This document shows, piece after piece, positions 1 to 9,297 of a DNA stretch of 52,672 bases (its first letter is position 1; every line of letters starts with the position of its first letter). The notes under the pieces are model-generated. The model had not been told where the DNA came from. It did not search any database and worked only from the letters and a program-made list of their open reading frames with translations. The translations under genes were made by a program, and so were the position numbers. Location: NCBI GenBank assembly GCA_021405325.1, contig QWII01000066.1, positions 1 to 52,672 of the forward strand, given 5' to 3'. The stretch is from Caldilinea sp. CFX5 (lineage in GTDB: Bacteria > Chloroflexota > Anaerolineae > Caldilineales > Caldilineaceae).

Positions 1-2
1 CC

Positions 3-1871
3 GACGCGGCCGCCGCGGCGCCGACCAAGTTCAACGAAGCGCCCATGTTGGCCGAGTTGGTGAAGGCCGGCAGCTTGCCGCCGGTCGATGAGCGCCTGCC
101 CACCAACCCGTTCGTCATGCCGGTGGCGGAACAGACGGGCAACTATGGCGGCACCATGCGCCGTGGCTTTAAGGGCGTTTCGGATCGCTGGGGGCCGACC
201 AAGGTGCAAGATCGCGGGTTGGCCTGGTTTGATGCCGATCTGAATATGCAGCCGCGCATGGCCGAGTCGTGGGAAGTTAACGAGGATGCCACCGTCTGGA
301 CCATTCATCTGCGCGAAGGGATGAAATGGTCGGATGGCACCCCCTTTACCACCGAAGCGGTCAAGTATTGGTATGACTATGAAGTGCAAAATGCCGACCT
401 ACCAACCTACAATGGTCAGGGCAATTGGAAGACGGGCAAAGAAAACACGTTGCTCCAACTGGAAGTCGTGGATGACTACACCTTCAAGTTCACCTTTGCC
501 GATCCGAACCCGCTCTTCCTCTATCGCATTGCCCGTCCAACGCCCAATTGTTATTCACCCGGTCATTATATGAAGCAGTTCCACATTGACCTGACCGAGG
601 ACAAGGCTGCGTTGGAAGCGGCATCCAAAGAAGCTGGCTTTGAAACTTGGGCGCAATACTATGAAGACCGCGGCTATTGGTATATGAACCCGGAACGCCC
701 CAGTACTGGCCCCTGGGTTAGCAAAAATCCGCTCTCGGAAGAAGTCTTCCAAATGGAGCGCAACCCCTACTTCTTTGCCGTGGACGAAGCAGGCAACCAA
801 TTGCCCTATATCGATCATGTCACCCATCGTCTCTTTACCCAGCAGGATGTCTTCGATCTGTGGGGCACCAGCGGGGAAATCGACTTCCAAAATCGCCATG
901 TCCAACTTGCTAACTTCACACTCTTGAAGGAGAACGAAGAAGCGGGCGGCTACAAGGTCTTGATCGGTAATTCCGCCGGCCATGTGGCCTTACAACTCAA
1001 CATGACCACCAAAAACCCCCGCTTACGCGAGTTCTTCCAGCAGCGGGATGTGCGCCTGGCGGTTTCCTTAGCCGTCAATCGTGAAGATCTGAACGAATTG
1101 GTCTATGATGGTTTGTTAACACCACGCCAATATAGCCCGATCAGCGCTTCACCTCAATACTATGAAAAGCTCTCCAACGCCCACATCGAGTACGACCCAG
1201 AACAGGCCAATGCCTTGTTAGATGCGGCGGGTTACACCGAGAAGAGCGCAGAAGGGTTCCGTCTCTGGAATGACGGCAGCGGCGAGGAGATCAGCTTTAT
1301 CATCGAAGGTACGGACGATGTCGGCACCCAAACTGAAGACGCGGCGCAACAGGTGGTCAAGTACCTAGCGGCGATTGGGATCAAAGCCTCCTATAAGTAC
1401 TTTGAACGTTCACTCTACGAAGAACACTACCGGGCCAACGAGATCGAAGCAGCCTGGTGGGGTGGCGACCGCACGGTTGTGCCGATGGCCGCCCCCATCA
1501 TCTTTATTGGCACCCAGCCCGATCGCCCGTGGTGTGTGGCGTGGAGCCTCTGGCGCAACACAAGCGGCACCGATCCCAACGGCGAAGAGCCACCGGCGGA
1601 TCACTGGATTAACACCATCTGGTCACTATGGGATCAAATTGCCGTCGAGCCGGATAGCGCCAAACGCGATGAACTCTTCTATCAAATTCTCGACATTTGG
1701 GCCGAAGAATTGCCGATGATCGGCTTCCTGGGCGAATCACCGGCCTTGATCATTGCCAAGAATGGCATCCGCAACTACGTCGAAGGCATGCCCATCGACG
1801 ACACCACCGGTGACGAACATCTGCTCAACACCGAGACCTACTTCTGGGAAGACCCGGAAAATCACGCGTAG
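3..1871 (+). CDS. ABC transporter substrate-binding protein, SBP_bac_5 family (5' end missing)
   Basis: Extracellular solute-binding protein of the peptide/nickel (family 5) type, which captures oligopeptides or other ligands for the importer encoded just downstream. The frame is open from the window edge, so the signal peptide or lipobox lies outside; the first visible residues are an Ala-rich linker (DAAAAAPTKF) typical of the stretch after a lipoprotein signal. Family hallmarks are the WTIHLREGMKWSDGTPFT block and a central RLAVSLAVNREDLNELVY segment, and about 620 residues are visible, as expected for a large member. The next gene (permease) starts 89 bp later behind an inverted repeat. 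The ligand cannot be read from sequence: in Chloroflexota these proteins often sit with sugar-metabolism genes, so an oligosaccharide ligand is possible. Confidence 0.93.
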   Translation, partial: DAAAAAPTKFNEAPMLAELVKAGSLPPVDERLPTNPFVMPVAEQTGNYGGTMRRGFKGVSDRWGPTKVQDRGLAWFDADLNMQPRMAESWEVNEDATVWTIHLREGMKWSDGTPFTTEAVKYWYDYEVQNADLPTYNGQGNWKTGKENTLLQLEVVDDYTFKFTFADPNPLFLYRIARPTPNCYSPGHYMKQFHIDLTEDKAALEAASKEAGFETWAQYYEDRGYWYMNPERPSTGPWVSKNPLSEEVFQMERNPYFFAVDEAGNQLPYIDHVTHRLFTQQDVFDLWGTSGEIDFQNRHVQLANFTLLKENEEAGGYKVLIGNSAGHVALQLNMTTKNPRLREFFQQRDVRLAVSLAVNREDLNELVYDGLLTPRQYSPISASPQYYEKLSNAHIEYDPEQANALLDAAGYTEKSAEGFRLWNDGSGEEISFIIEGTDDVGTQTEDAAQQVVKYLAAIGIKASYKYFERSLYEEHYRANEIEAAWWGGDRTVVPMAAPIIFIGTQPDRPWCVAWSLWRNTSGTDPNGEEPPADHWINTIWSLWDQIAVEPDSAKRDELFYQILDIWAEELPMIGFLGESPALIIAKNGIRNYVEGMPIDDTTGDEHLLNTETYFWEDPENHA

Positions 1872-1876
1872 CAATG

Positions 1877-1945
1877 ACAAATGACAAATGACGAATGACA
1901 AAGGTGACTTTATAGACGCCTCGTCATTCGTCACTTGTCATTTGT
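1877..1945. repeat. Inverted repeat, 23-bp arms, between transporter genes
   Basis: The arms at 1877-1899 and 1923-1945 are reverse complements with one mismatch, leaving a 23-nt loop. Each arm is built from the word ATGACAA/ATGACGA repeated in tandem. It fills most of the gap between the binding-protein gene and the first permease and ends just before the permease Shine-Dalgarno site (AGGAGG, 1951-1956). In RNA it would form a strong hairpin that could lower downstream expression or protect upstream mRNA. Confidence 0.8.
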
Positions 1946-1960
1946 ACTTGAGGAGGCTTC

Positions 1961-2947
1961 ATGCTCTTTTATATCATCCGCCGTCTGTTGTATATGATTC
2001 CCACGCTCTTAACGGCTTCGATGTTGTCGTTTTTAATCATTCAATTGCCGCCGGGTGATTTTCTCACCTCCTATGCGGCGCAGTTGCGCGCCCAAGGGGA
2101 CAACGTGGACGAGGCGGAATTGGAGGCGTTGCGCGAGCGCTATGGCTTGGGCCAGCCCTTTTACGTTCAATATGGCAAGTGGATCAGTGGCATCCTCCTG
2201 CGCAATGACTGGGGCCAATCGATGGAGTGGCGCAAACCGGTGCGTGATCTGTTGGGGGACCGGCTCTGGTTGACGATTGCCATTTCCGGCGCGGCGCTAC
2301 TGGTGAGTTGGTTTGTGGCGATTCCCATTGGGGTTTATTCAGCGACACATCAATATTCGTGGCTGGACTACCTCCTGAGTTTCTTCAGCTTTGTGGGGTT
2401 GGGGACGCCGGGCTTTCTTCTGGCGTTGATTGTCATGTTTTGGGCGCAATCCAGGTTGGGGCTGAATGTCGGCGGTCTCTTTTCTGAAGAGTACATTATG
2501 GCGCCGTGGAGTTGGGCCAAGTTTATTGATATGCTCAAACATGTCTGGATTCCGCTGGTGATTGTGGCGGTGGGCAGCACCGCCGGCAACATTCGCATAA
2601 CGCGCGCTAATCTGCTCGACGAACTCAACCGGCCCTATGTCGAGACGGCCCGCGCCAAAGGCTTGGAAGAACGCAAGCTGATTTGGAAATATCCGGTGCG
2701 GGTGGCGTTAAATCCATTCTTTAGTACCGTCGGCTGGTCCTTGGCGACATTGGTTTCCGGTTTCACCCTGGTCTCGCTGGTGTTGAATCTGCAAACCATC
2801 GGGCCGTTGCTGCTGCGGGCGCTGACATCGCAGGATATGTACCTGGCCGGCAGCATTATTTTTCTGCTCAGTGCGCTGACTATTATCGGCACGCTGATCT
2901 CTGACATTCTGCTGGCGCTGGTTGACCCGCGCATTCGCTTGAATTAA
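1961..2947 (+). CDS. ABC transporter permease, DppB/OppB type
   Basis: Inner-membrane permease of the peptide/nickel importer family. It has 328 residues, the usual length, with an N-terminal transmembrane helix (IIRRLLYMIPTLLTASMLSF) followed by five more hydrophobic segments. The cytoplasmic EAA loop that contacts the ATPase is visible as YVETARAKGLEERK. The ATG follows an AGGAGG site by four bases, which fixes the start. It pairs with the DppC-type permease downstream and is the second gene of a probable operon. Confidence 0.95.
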   Translation: MLFYIIRRLLYMIPTLLTASMLSFLIIQLPPGDFLTSYAAQLRAQGDNVDEAELEALRERYGLGQPFYVQYGKWISGILLRNDWGQSMEWRKPVRDLLGDRLWLTIAISGAALLVSWFVAIPIGVYSATHQYSWLDYLLSFFSFVGLGTPGFLLALIVMFWAQSRLGLNVGGLFSEEYIMAPWSWAKFIDMLKHVWIPLVIVAVGSTAGNIRITRANLLDELNRPYVETARAKGLEERKLIWKYPVRVALNPFFSTVGWSLATLVSGFTLVSLVLNLQTIGPLLLRALTSQDMYLAGSIIFLLSALTIIGTLISDILLALVDPRIRLN

Positions 2948-2984
2948 TTGCCTGACTTCCGCTTTTCCTGGCTTGGAGAGACAC

Positions 2985-4169
2985 ATGCAATCTGTAGAAA
3001 AAACTTGGTTTGAACGCAACGAGCAAGAGCAGGCCACCGCCGTCGATGAAGGCGGCGATGAGGTCGCGACCCAGGAGAAGAAGGTCTACGTCGCCTCATA
3101 CTGGAAGCTCATGTGGTGGCGCTTTTTGCGTCATCGCCTGGCGGTGGTGAGCGCGGTGATCGTCCTCTTGCTCTACCTGGTGGCGGCCTTCGCCGAGTTC
3201 GTTGCGCCCTATGATCCGGAAGAGACCTTTGCGAAATATAAACTGGTGCCGCCGACGCCGATTCATTTCTTTGACGATGCCGGCACCTGGCGCGGTCCCT
3301 TTGTCTATCAGATCAAGCGTGATCGCGACCCGGAGACGCTGCGCAGTATTTACACCGAAGATAAGTCCGTCATCTACCCGATCCAGTTCTGGGTAGAAGG
3401 GGGTGAATATAAATTGTGGGGCATCTGGCCGATGAAGACGCGCCTCTTTGGGCTGGATGTGGAGCATGGTGAACAGGGCATCTTTTTGCTCGGCGGCGAC
3501 CGGCTGGGGCGTGATCTCTTCTCCCGTCTCTGCTATGGCGCACGCATCTCCCTCACCATTGGGTTGGTCAGCGTGATCATCAGTCTGGTCTTGGGCATCT
3601 TTCTCGGCGGCATTTCCGGCTATTATGGCGGCGCTGTTGATAATACAGTCCAGCGGTTGATCGAATTTATCCGCTCGGTGCCAGAAATTCCCCTGGTCAT
3701 GGGGCTGGCCGCCGCCCTCCCCGCGGACTGGCCGGTGGTGCGCCTCTACTTTGGCGTGACCGTGGTATTATCCTTCATCGGCTGGACAGGGCTGGCGCGC
3801 GTCGTGCGTGGCCGCTTCCTCAGTCTACGTGAAGAGGATTTTGTCATGGCGGCGCGTCTTTCGGGCGCTAGTGAACAACGCATTATTTTCCGTCACATGC
3901 TACCCTCGTTCCTCAGCCATATCATCGCCTCGCTCACCCTGGCGATCCCGGCGATTATCCTTTCGGAAACCGGTTTGAGCTTTATTGGCCTGGGGCTGCG
4001 CGCACCGGCCATCAGTTGGGGTGTGTTGCTACAGGAAGCGCAGAATGTCCGGTCGATGGCGCTGGCGCCGTGGGTCTTGACGCCGGGGATTGCGGTGGTG
4101 GTCACCGTGCTGGCTTTTAATTTTCTGGGGGACGGCATCCGTGATGCGGCTGATCCTTATGCGAAGTAG
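2985..4169 (+). CDS. ABC transporter permease, DppC/OppC type
   Basis: Second permease of the importer. I chose the ATG at 2985 because GGAGAG lies four bases upstream; an in-frame TTG twelve bases earlier is less likely. The 394 residues exceed the roughly 300 usual for DppC. The extra length is a charged N-terminal tail of about 35 residues and a long extracytoplasmic stretch after the first helix (LAVVSAVIVLLLYLVAAFAE), before the DRLGRDLFSRLCYGARISL block that is typical of the family. The EAA loop reads FVMAARLSGASEQRIIFRH. The gap to the upstream permease is 37 bp, consistent with co-transcription. Confidence 0.94.
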   Translation: MQSVEKTWFERNEQEQATAVDEGGDEVATQEKKVYVASYWKLMWWRFLRHRLAVVSAVIVLLLYLVAAFAEFVAPYDPEETFAKYKLVPPTPIHFFDDAGTWRGPFVYQIKRDRDPETLRSIYTEDKSVIYPIQFWVEGGEYKLWGIWPMKTRLFGLDVEHGEQGIFLLGGDRLGRDLFSRLCYGARISLTIGLVSVIISLVLGIFLGGISGYYGGAVDNTVQRLIEFIRSVPEIPLVMGLAAALPADWPVVRLYFGVTVVLSFIGWTGLARVVRGRFLSLREEDFVMAARLSGASEQRIIFRHMLPSFLSHIIASLTLAIPAIILSETGLSFIGLGLRAPAISWGVLLQEAQNVRSMALAPWVLTPGIAVVVTVLAFNFLGDGIRDAADPYAK

Positions 4170-4180
4170 CACCGCAACAA

Positions 4181-4335
4181 CGGATTCCAGACAGAAACGG
4201 ATTTGGCTCCTCGCTTGAGCAATCATCTTTTTTTTCAGGATGTGGCAGTATGATAATAAACAATAACTGCCGAGATTGCTCTAACCCTGAACTCACTTAC
4301 TCACAGAGAGCAAATCCGTTTCTGTCTGGAATCCG
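4181..4335. repeat. Inverted repeat, perfect 24-bp arms with long loop
   Basis: The arms at 4181-4204 and 4312-4335 are perfect reverse complements around a 107-nt AT-richer loop. Each arm starts with CGGATT and ends with ACGGATTT, so the word repeats inside the arm. The same plan is seen at 5507-5638 with a different centre. It occupies most of the 233-bp gap between the DppC-type permease and the ATPase gene; I see no ORF in the loop. Confidence 0.85.
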
Positions 4336-4402
4336 CTGCTTCGGTGCGGGTTTACAGAAAAGTAGCTTTATCAAGAGCAGTAGCTATATAAGGGAATGAT
4401 TC

Positions 4403-5491
4403 ATGGCAGAGTCAATTGGTACGCTAACACAGCCCAAACCAGCCGTGCGCGCTGCCGCAGGGACACCGTTGCTGGAGGTGCGCAATCTGAAGACGCACTT
4501 CTTTTTGCAACAGGGCATGGTGCGCGCCGTCGATGGTGTGGACTTTACCGTGCGCCGTGGGCAGACGGTCGGTCTCGTGGGCGAGAGCGGGTGCGGCAAG
4601 TCGGTGATGGCGCGTTCGATTATGCGGATCGTGCCGCCGCCGGGGCGCATTACCGAAGGGGAGATTCTCTTTCACCGTAGCCTGGAAAAAGATCGACATG
4701 GCGCGGCCAACCTGGGGGCGACCATCGATCTGGTCAAACTCGACGCCAAAGGGCCGGAGGCGCGCAGCATTCGTGGGGCCGAAATTTCGATGGTCTTCCA
4801 GGAGCCGATGACCTCGCTCAGTCCGGTGCATACTATCGGCAACCAGATTATGGAGGCCATTCTCCTGCACCAGGAAGTGAGCAAAGAAGCCGCGCGCGAG
4901 CAGGCCATTGATGTGTTGACCAAAGTCAACATGCCCCAACCGGCCCGTATTATCGACCGCTACCCCCATCAACTGAGCGGCGGGATGCGTCAACGGGCCA
5001 TGATTGCGATGGCGCTCTCCTGTCGCCCGACCTTGTTGATCGCTGATGAGCCGACGACCGCGCTCGATGTCACCACTCAGGCGCAGATTCTGACCCTCAT
5101 GCGCGATCTGCAAGAGGAGCTGGGCATGGCGATCATCTTCATCACCCATGATCTGGGGGTGATTGCGCAGATGGTGGACTTTGTGGTGGTGATGTATTTG
5201 GGGCGCGTGGTGGAGATGGCGGATGTAGACACCATCTTCTACAACCCGCAACACCCTTACACCCAGTCGCTCCTCCGTTCCATCCCGCGCTTAGGCCGCA
5301 AATCAGCGCAGGGTACCACCGGCAAGTTGACGGCTATTCGTGGCTCCGTACCTGATCCCTATTCGATCCCGCAAGGCTGCTCCTTCCACCCCCGTTGCCG
5401 CAAAGCGATCAAGGGCGTCTGTGACCAGAAAGACCCGCCCTTCCTGCAAACCGAGCCTGGGCATCAGGTGCGATGTGTGTTGTATGAATGA
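4403..5491 (+). CDS. ABC transporter ATP-binding protein, DppD/OppD type
   Basis: ATPase subunit of the peptide-type importer, acting on the cytoplasmic face of the two permeases. It has 362 residues. Walker A is GESGCGKS (residues 60-67), the ABC signature is LSGGMRQR and Walker B is [12 protein letters not shown], followed by the H-loop (ITHDLG). The C-terminal oligopeptide-transporter extension contains the cysteine-bearing [11 protein letters not shown] motif that can carry an Fe-S cluster in some homologues. AAGGGA upstream supports the ATG. The usual partner ATPase (DppF/OppF) is not downstream, so it is either encoded elsewhere or DppD acts as a homodimer. Confidence 0.95.
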   Translation: MAESIGTLTQPKPAVRAAAGTPLLEVRNLKTHFFLQQGMVRAVDGVDFTVRRGQTVGLVGESGCGKSVMARSIMRIVPPPGRITEGEILFHRSLEKDRHGAANLGATIDLVKLDAKGPEARSIRGAEISMVFQEPMTSLSPVHTIGNQIMEAILLHQEVSKEAAREQAIDVLTKVNMPQPARIIDRYPHQLSGGMRQRAMIAMALSCRPTLLIADEPTTALDVTTQAQILTLMRDLQEELGMAIIFITHDLGVIAQMVDFVVVMYLGRVVEMADVDTIFYNPQHPYTQSLLRSIPRLGRKSAQGTTGKLTAIRGSVPDPYSIPQGCSFHPRCRKAIKGVCDQKDPPFLQTEPGHQVRCVLYE

Positions 5492-5499
5492 CAACGATC

Positions 5500-5645
5500 A
5501 CTACAACGGATTCGGAAAGGAACGGATTTTTGTAGGGTAGAGAAGCTGATAGGTGTATCAGAGATGAATGTTAGAAAAGCATCTTTATATCAATAATTTT
5601 CGTTGACTCTGCAACAAATCCGTTCCTTTCCGAATCCGCTGTAGT
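5500..5645. repeat. Inverted repeat, 23-bp perfect core with extended arms
   Basis: The core arms at 5507-5529 and 5616-5638 are perfect reverse complements. After one mismatch the pairing extends outward for six more bases (ACTACA / TGTAGT). The arm again has the form CGGATT...ACGGATTT as at 4181-4335, but the middle differs (CGGAAAGGA instead of CCAGACAGAA). The loop is 86 nt and AT-rich. It lies between the DppD-type ATPase and the dioxygenase gene. Confidence 0.85.
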
Positions 5646-5677
5646 GTTCCGTGTCCCTATAGAAGGGAGATTCGCCC

Positions 5678-6526
5678 GTGAGTGGCATACTTTCCATAAC
5701 AACAGAACAACTTACTCAATTCCGCCGCGACGGCTACGTTCTCATCGAAAACGCGCTCGACCCGTTTGGATTGCGGCGTGTACAAGCGGCCTTTGAAGAG
5801 CTTCAACGCCAAACCGAACCGACCTGGCGCGCCATGCTACAGAGCGGCGTCTACAAAGGCGGCTACGGCAACGGCCCTGACGCCCACACCATGAACAACG
5901 CCTACGAATCTGACTCGCTCTTTCTTGATATTGCCGACAACCCGATCACCACCCCATTGCTGGAAGCGGTCATCGGTCCCAACCTACAGGCAATGGAAAT
6001 TGTGGCGCACTGTCACCATGCCCACACCAATGCCCACACCGGCTGGCATCGCGACTGGCCGCCCTATCGTCATCCGCAGTATAGCCTGAAAGTCAAAGCC
6101 TTCTACTTTTTAGATGATCAAACCGAAGATATGGGCTGTTTTACGGTTGTCCCCGGCAGCCACCACTGGGATGATGACCCGCCCCGTGACAAGTATACCG
6201 GCGCCGCATTGGAGACCATGCCCGGCATGAAGAAGATGATTGGCCCCGCCGGCAGCGTCTTGATCTGGGATGTGACCCTATGGCACACCGGCACCGCCAA
6301 CACCAGCGACCGTGACCGTCGTTTGCTCATCTATGGCTATATGCCCTTCTGGGTGAAAAAGTGGGAGAGTCAAACGCCCCCGTCACTCATTACTGATTGG
6401 GCGGATACCCCGCGTCGGCGGCAATTGATGGGGATTCACGCGGTTCAAGGTCGCGCCTCGTGGGATCGCAAAGATGTGGCCTATCTGCCCGAACATGCCG
6501 AATTGGTCAAAACGAAAAAGTTTTAA
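5678..6526 (+). CDS. Phytanoyl-CoA dioxygenase (PhyH) family Fe(II)/2-oxoglutarate oxygenase
   Basis: Predicted cytoplasmic non-haem iron oxygenase that couples 2-oxoglutarate decarboxylation to hydroxylation of an organic substrate. It has 282 residues, the normal family length. The double-stranded beta-helix motif is visible: H124-R-D126 (GWHRDW) and the distal H203 (WHTGT), followed by arginines at 212-215, one of which should bind 2-oxoglutarate. The start is a GTG with GAAGGGA upstream. It abuts the next gene with no gap (TAA then ATG), so the two are surely co-transcribed and probably act together. The substrate is unknown. Confidence 0.9.
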   Translation: MSGILSITTEQLTQFRRDGYVLIENALDPFGLRRVQAAFEELQRQTEPTWRAMLQSGVYKGGYGNGPDAHTMNNAYESDSLFLDIADNPITTPLLEAVIGPNLQAMEIVAHCHHAHTNAHTGWHRDWPPYRHPQYSLKVKAFYFLDDQTEDMGCFTVVPGSHHWDDDPPRDKYTGAALETMPGMKKMIGPAGSVLIWDVTLWHTGTANTSDRDRRLLIYGYMPFWVKKWESQTPPSLITDWADTPRRRQLMGIHAVQGRASWDRKDVAYLPEHAELVKTKKF

Positions 6527-9148
6527 ATGAAGCAACCACCGTCGAATCAATCAACATCAACGTCGATCAACAGGCTTTCTTACCCACTACACGAACAGGG
6601 GTATATTCACCATTGGCTGGTCGCCGGCCCCCAGGCCATTGCCGTTACCGATCTCAGCCCCTTCGTGTCGGAGCAGCGACAAGCACCGATTGCCGCGGCT
6701 TACCATCAACCCAATGACCCAATCACCCAATCACCGGCAGAGCTGACCAAACTCCTGCTGAATGATGCGCACGGCGAAGCGCAGTTGCTCTGGCGCGTGG
6801 TGCATTGTGGGGAAGATCATCTGCTCGACTACAGCGGTTCTTACGCCACTTGTCACTATCTGCGCGCCTGGGCATACAGTGAATTGATCGCGCCAACCGC
6901 AACTACCGTCACCTTCACCTTGAGCAGCAATGGCCCTGCCGCGCTTTGGCTCAATGGTACATTGGTTCACAGCCATCATGACTTTCCACAACGAGGCAGC
7001 CTTTCCCGCCATTTCACAGCCACGTTGCAACCAGGGCGCAATACCGTGCTGGTCACATTTACCAATGTCGCCCTCCGTGATTGCCCCTACACACTGGCTC
7101 TACAGGTCACCGGGGGCGATCCGGCGGCGTTGACCGTGCAGATCCCGACAACGCTCCCGGTGCAGCGGCGGCAGACGTTGGAACAGATTTTCGCTGCGGC
7201 CTATCTCGACAAAGCCGTCTACAACCGGGAAGATGAACTGATTGTCCGTTGGCCTGCTGATTTTAAGTTGGGCGCCGAAATCAACCTGCGGTTACAAACG
7301 CCAACGGGACGCATCTACACCGAAAGCCACCCAAGCGTCAGGGGCGGCAGCGCTGTCAACCTGGGCAAGATCTATCAGCGGCCCGACGGTCTCTACTGGC
7401 TGACGATTATGCCCGCGCCCACGGAATATCACGAGCATGGCTTGCGCATTCAACGCCACATCCCGCTGATCATCGCCAATGCCAAATTCGCTGAGACAAC
7501 CGATGGCGCCTACAACGAACGGCGGTTGGAAGCGCTCCTGGATGCGACTGGACGCGCCAGCAGCGTCTACAGTGAACTTGCCAAGATGGCGCTGGGTCGT
7601 TGGCAACAGGTGAAGCCAGGGCAGATCACCGCTGCGCTGACACCGATCCATCAGCGCGCCGATGGCAGTGTCAGCGATCTGGTGGGCTTGTTGGGGGCGC
7701 TACAGCGCTATGGTGCTGAACCGGCTTTTCCAACAGCATTGAAAGCACTGATCCAACAATGCGCCCTCAGCTTTAAATATTGGCGGGATGAACCCGGCCT
7801 TGACAGCAGCGACTATTGCACCGAAGCCAGCCAAATTCTCTACCATGCCAGCCAAGTATTGGCCGGTCAACTATTTATGGATCAACGCTTTACCAACAGC
7901 AACCAAACCGGCCACTGGCACCAGACGCAGGGCGAAATACGCGCCCTGGCCTGGCTGCGTAAGCGGGCGCAGGGTGGTTTTCAAGCATGGGATTCCCCCC
8001 CTGCTTTTGAGCAGATGGTCGTGGCCTTGAGCCATCTCGCTGACCTGGCGGTGAATGTCGAAGTGGCCGAAATGGCGACGGTTCTGCTGGACAAACTCTT
8101 CTTCACCATGGCGCTCAATTCCTGGCGTGGCATCTTTGGTTCGACACAAGGGCGAGCCGGCGGCGCCATCCTTAGTGGTCGTCTCGAAGCCACAGGAGGC
8201 ATCAGCCGGTTGCTTTGGGGTGTAGGCGCATTTCACGAACCGATTGCGGGGACAGTGAGTCTGGCGCTGGCGCAGGGCTATGAATTACCGCCCCCCCTCT
8301 ATGAAATCGGCGTCACACCGGTGGAGGAGATGTGGAGTCAGGAACGCCATGCCGGGGTGCTGGAAGCGTGGTGTGACGGCGAGGAAGGCGTCTGGGAAGT
8401 CAACAAAGTAACGTACAAGACGCCGGACTACATGCTCTGTTCCGCCCAGGATTACCAGCCGGGGCAGGCCGGTGCGCAGCAGCATCTCTGGCAAGCCACC
8501 TTGGGACTGGATGCCGTTGTCTTTGTCAACCACCCGGCTTGCTTGAATCAGTCGCCGGCGCAGCAGCCGAACTTTTGGCGTGGCAACGATAACCTGCCAC
8601 GCGTGGCGCAGTGGAAAGATATTCTTGTCGCGCTCTACAACTTGCCGTCCACGGTTCGGCTGGGCTTTACTCATGCCTATTTCCCGACGGCGAGCTTTGA
8701 TGAATATCGGCTGCGGGACGGCTGGGCCTTTGCCCGCAAGGGTAGCGCTTACCTGGCCTTGACAGCAACCGCCGGCCTCGCGCTGACAACCAGCGGCGAT
8801 CACGCCTATGGCGAGTTGCATTCGGTGGGGCAACAGAACGGCTGGTTCTGTCACTTGGGCCGGGCGTCGTTGGATGGCAGCTTTGCTGAGTTTCAAGCAA
8901 AAATCCTGGCGCTTGACATTACCCTGGCGCCATTAGCCGTCCATGCCACAACCTTACGGGGCGACAGTATCGATTTTGGCTGGACAGGCCCGCTTTTGGT
9001 CAATGAGATCGAGCAACCGCTCACCGCCTTCCACCATTATGACAGCCCCTTCACACGCTGTGACTTGGGCGCTGAAACAATGGAAATTCGCGCCTGGCAG
9101 GGGGCCATGCAGTTGGATTTTCGACAGCAGACAATGGATGGTGAATAG
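6527..9148 (+). CDS. Large hypothetical protein with sugar-binding-like N-terminal module
   Basis: 873 residues, not confidently assigned. Residues about 25-60 contain YIHHWLVAGPQAI, an opening I associate with uncharacterised proteins that carry carbohydrate-active modules. Residues 95-195 look like a galactose-binding-type jelly roll (ALWLNGTLVHSH, then LQPGRNTVLVTFTN). The middle is helix-rich and could be an alpha/alpha toroid, and the C-terminal part is beta-rich. This order resembles toroid-type polysaccharide lyases or hydrolases, but I see no recognisable catalytic motif. No signal peptide is apparent, so it is probably cytoplasmic. It is translationally linked to the PhyH gene. Residues 62-70 (PNDPITQSP) are encoded by a CCCAATCACC word array that also makes up hairpin arms elsewhere in the window. 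Confidence 0.8.
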   Translation: MKQPPSNQSTSTSINRLSYPLHEQGYIHHWLVAGPQAIAVTDLSPFVSEQRQAPIAAAYHQPNDPITQSPAELTKLLLNDAHGEAQLLWRVVHCGEDHLLDYSGSYATCHYLRAWAYSELIAPTATTVTFTLSSNGPAALWLNGTLVHSHHDFPQRGSLSRHFTATLQPGRNTVLVTFTNVALRDCPYTLALQVTGGDPAALTVQIPTTLPVQRRQTLEQIFAAAYLDKAVYNREDELIVRWPADFKLGAEINLRLQTPTGRIYTESHPSVRGGSAVNLGKIYQRPDGLYWLTIMPAPTEYHEHGLRIQRHIPLIIANAKFAETTDGAYNERRLEALLDATGRASSVYSELAKMALGRWQQVKPGQITAALTPIHQRADGSVSDLVGLLGALQRYGAEPAFPTALKALIQQCALSFKYWRDEPGLDSSDYCTEASQILYHASQVLAGQLFMDQRFTNSNQTGHWHQTQGEIRALAWLRKRAQGGFQAWDSPPAFEQMVVALSHLADLAVNVEVAEMATVLLDKLFFTMALNSWRGIFGSTQGRAGGAILSGRLEATGGISRLLWGVGAFHEPIAGTVSLALAQGYELPPPLYEIGVTPVEEMWSQERHAGVLEAWCDGEEGVWEVNKVTYKTPDYMLCSAQDYQPGQAGAQQHLWQATLGLDAVVFVNHPACLNQSPAQQPNFWRGNDNLPRVAQWKDILVALYNLPSTVRLGFTHAYFPTASFDEYRLRDGWAFARKGSAYLALTATAGLALTTSGDHAYGELHSVGQQNGWFCHLGRASLDGSFAEFQAKILALDITLAPLAVHATTLRGDSIDFGWTGPLLVNEIEQPLTAFHHYDSPFTRCDLGAETMEIRAWQGAMQLDFRQQTMDGE

Positions 9149-9163
9149 TCATCCACCATCCAT
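9134..9163. terminator. Hairpin overlapping the stop codon of the 873-residue gene
   Basis: ATGGATGGTG (9134-9143) is the perfect reverse complement of CACCATCCAT (9154-9163), with a 10-nt loop holding the TAG stop. No T-run follows. It could terminate or stabilise the mRNA, and it fits the general habit in this genome of placing inverted repeats at gene ends. Confidence 0.5.
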
Positions 9164-9242
9164 CATCCACCAGAAGCCCGATCTTCGGCTATGCGGTAAT
9201 CAATGCTATGTCAACGATGACAATTTTACTTTACGATCCTTG

Positions 9243-9291
9243 CACGATTCAGCTACTGGTTTTAGCTGTTAGATGAATCGTGTGATATACT
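9243..9291 (+). promoter_or_regulatory. Hairpin plus extended -10 promoter candidate
   Basis: CACGATTCA (9243-9251) pairs perfectly with TGAATCGTG (9274-9282), with an inner GCTA/TAGC pairing. Immediately after it, TGATATACT (9283-9291) is an extended -10 element. No good -35 is present, and the inverted repeat occupies that position, so it could be a repressor or activator site. Transcription from here would give the gene at 9554 a leader of about 255 nt. Confidence 0.45.
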
Positions 9292-9297
9292 GCTGAT

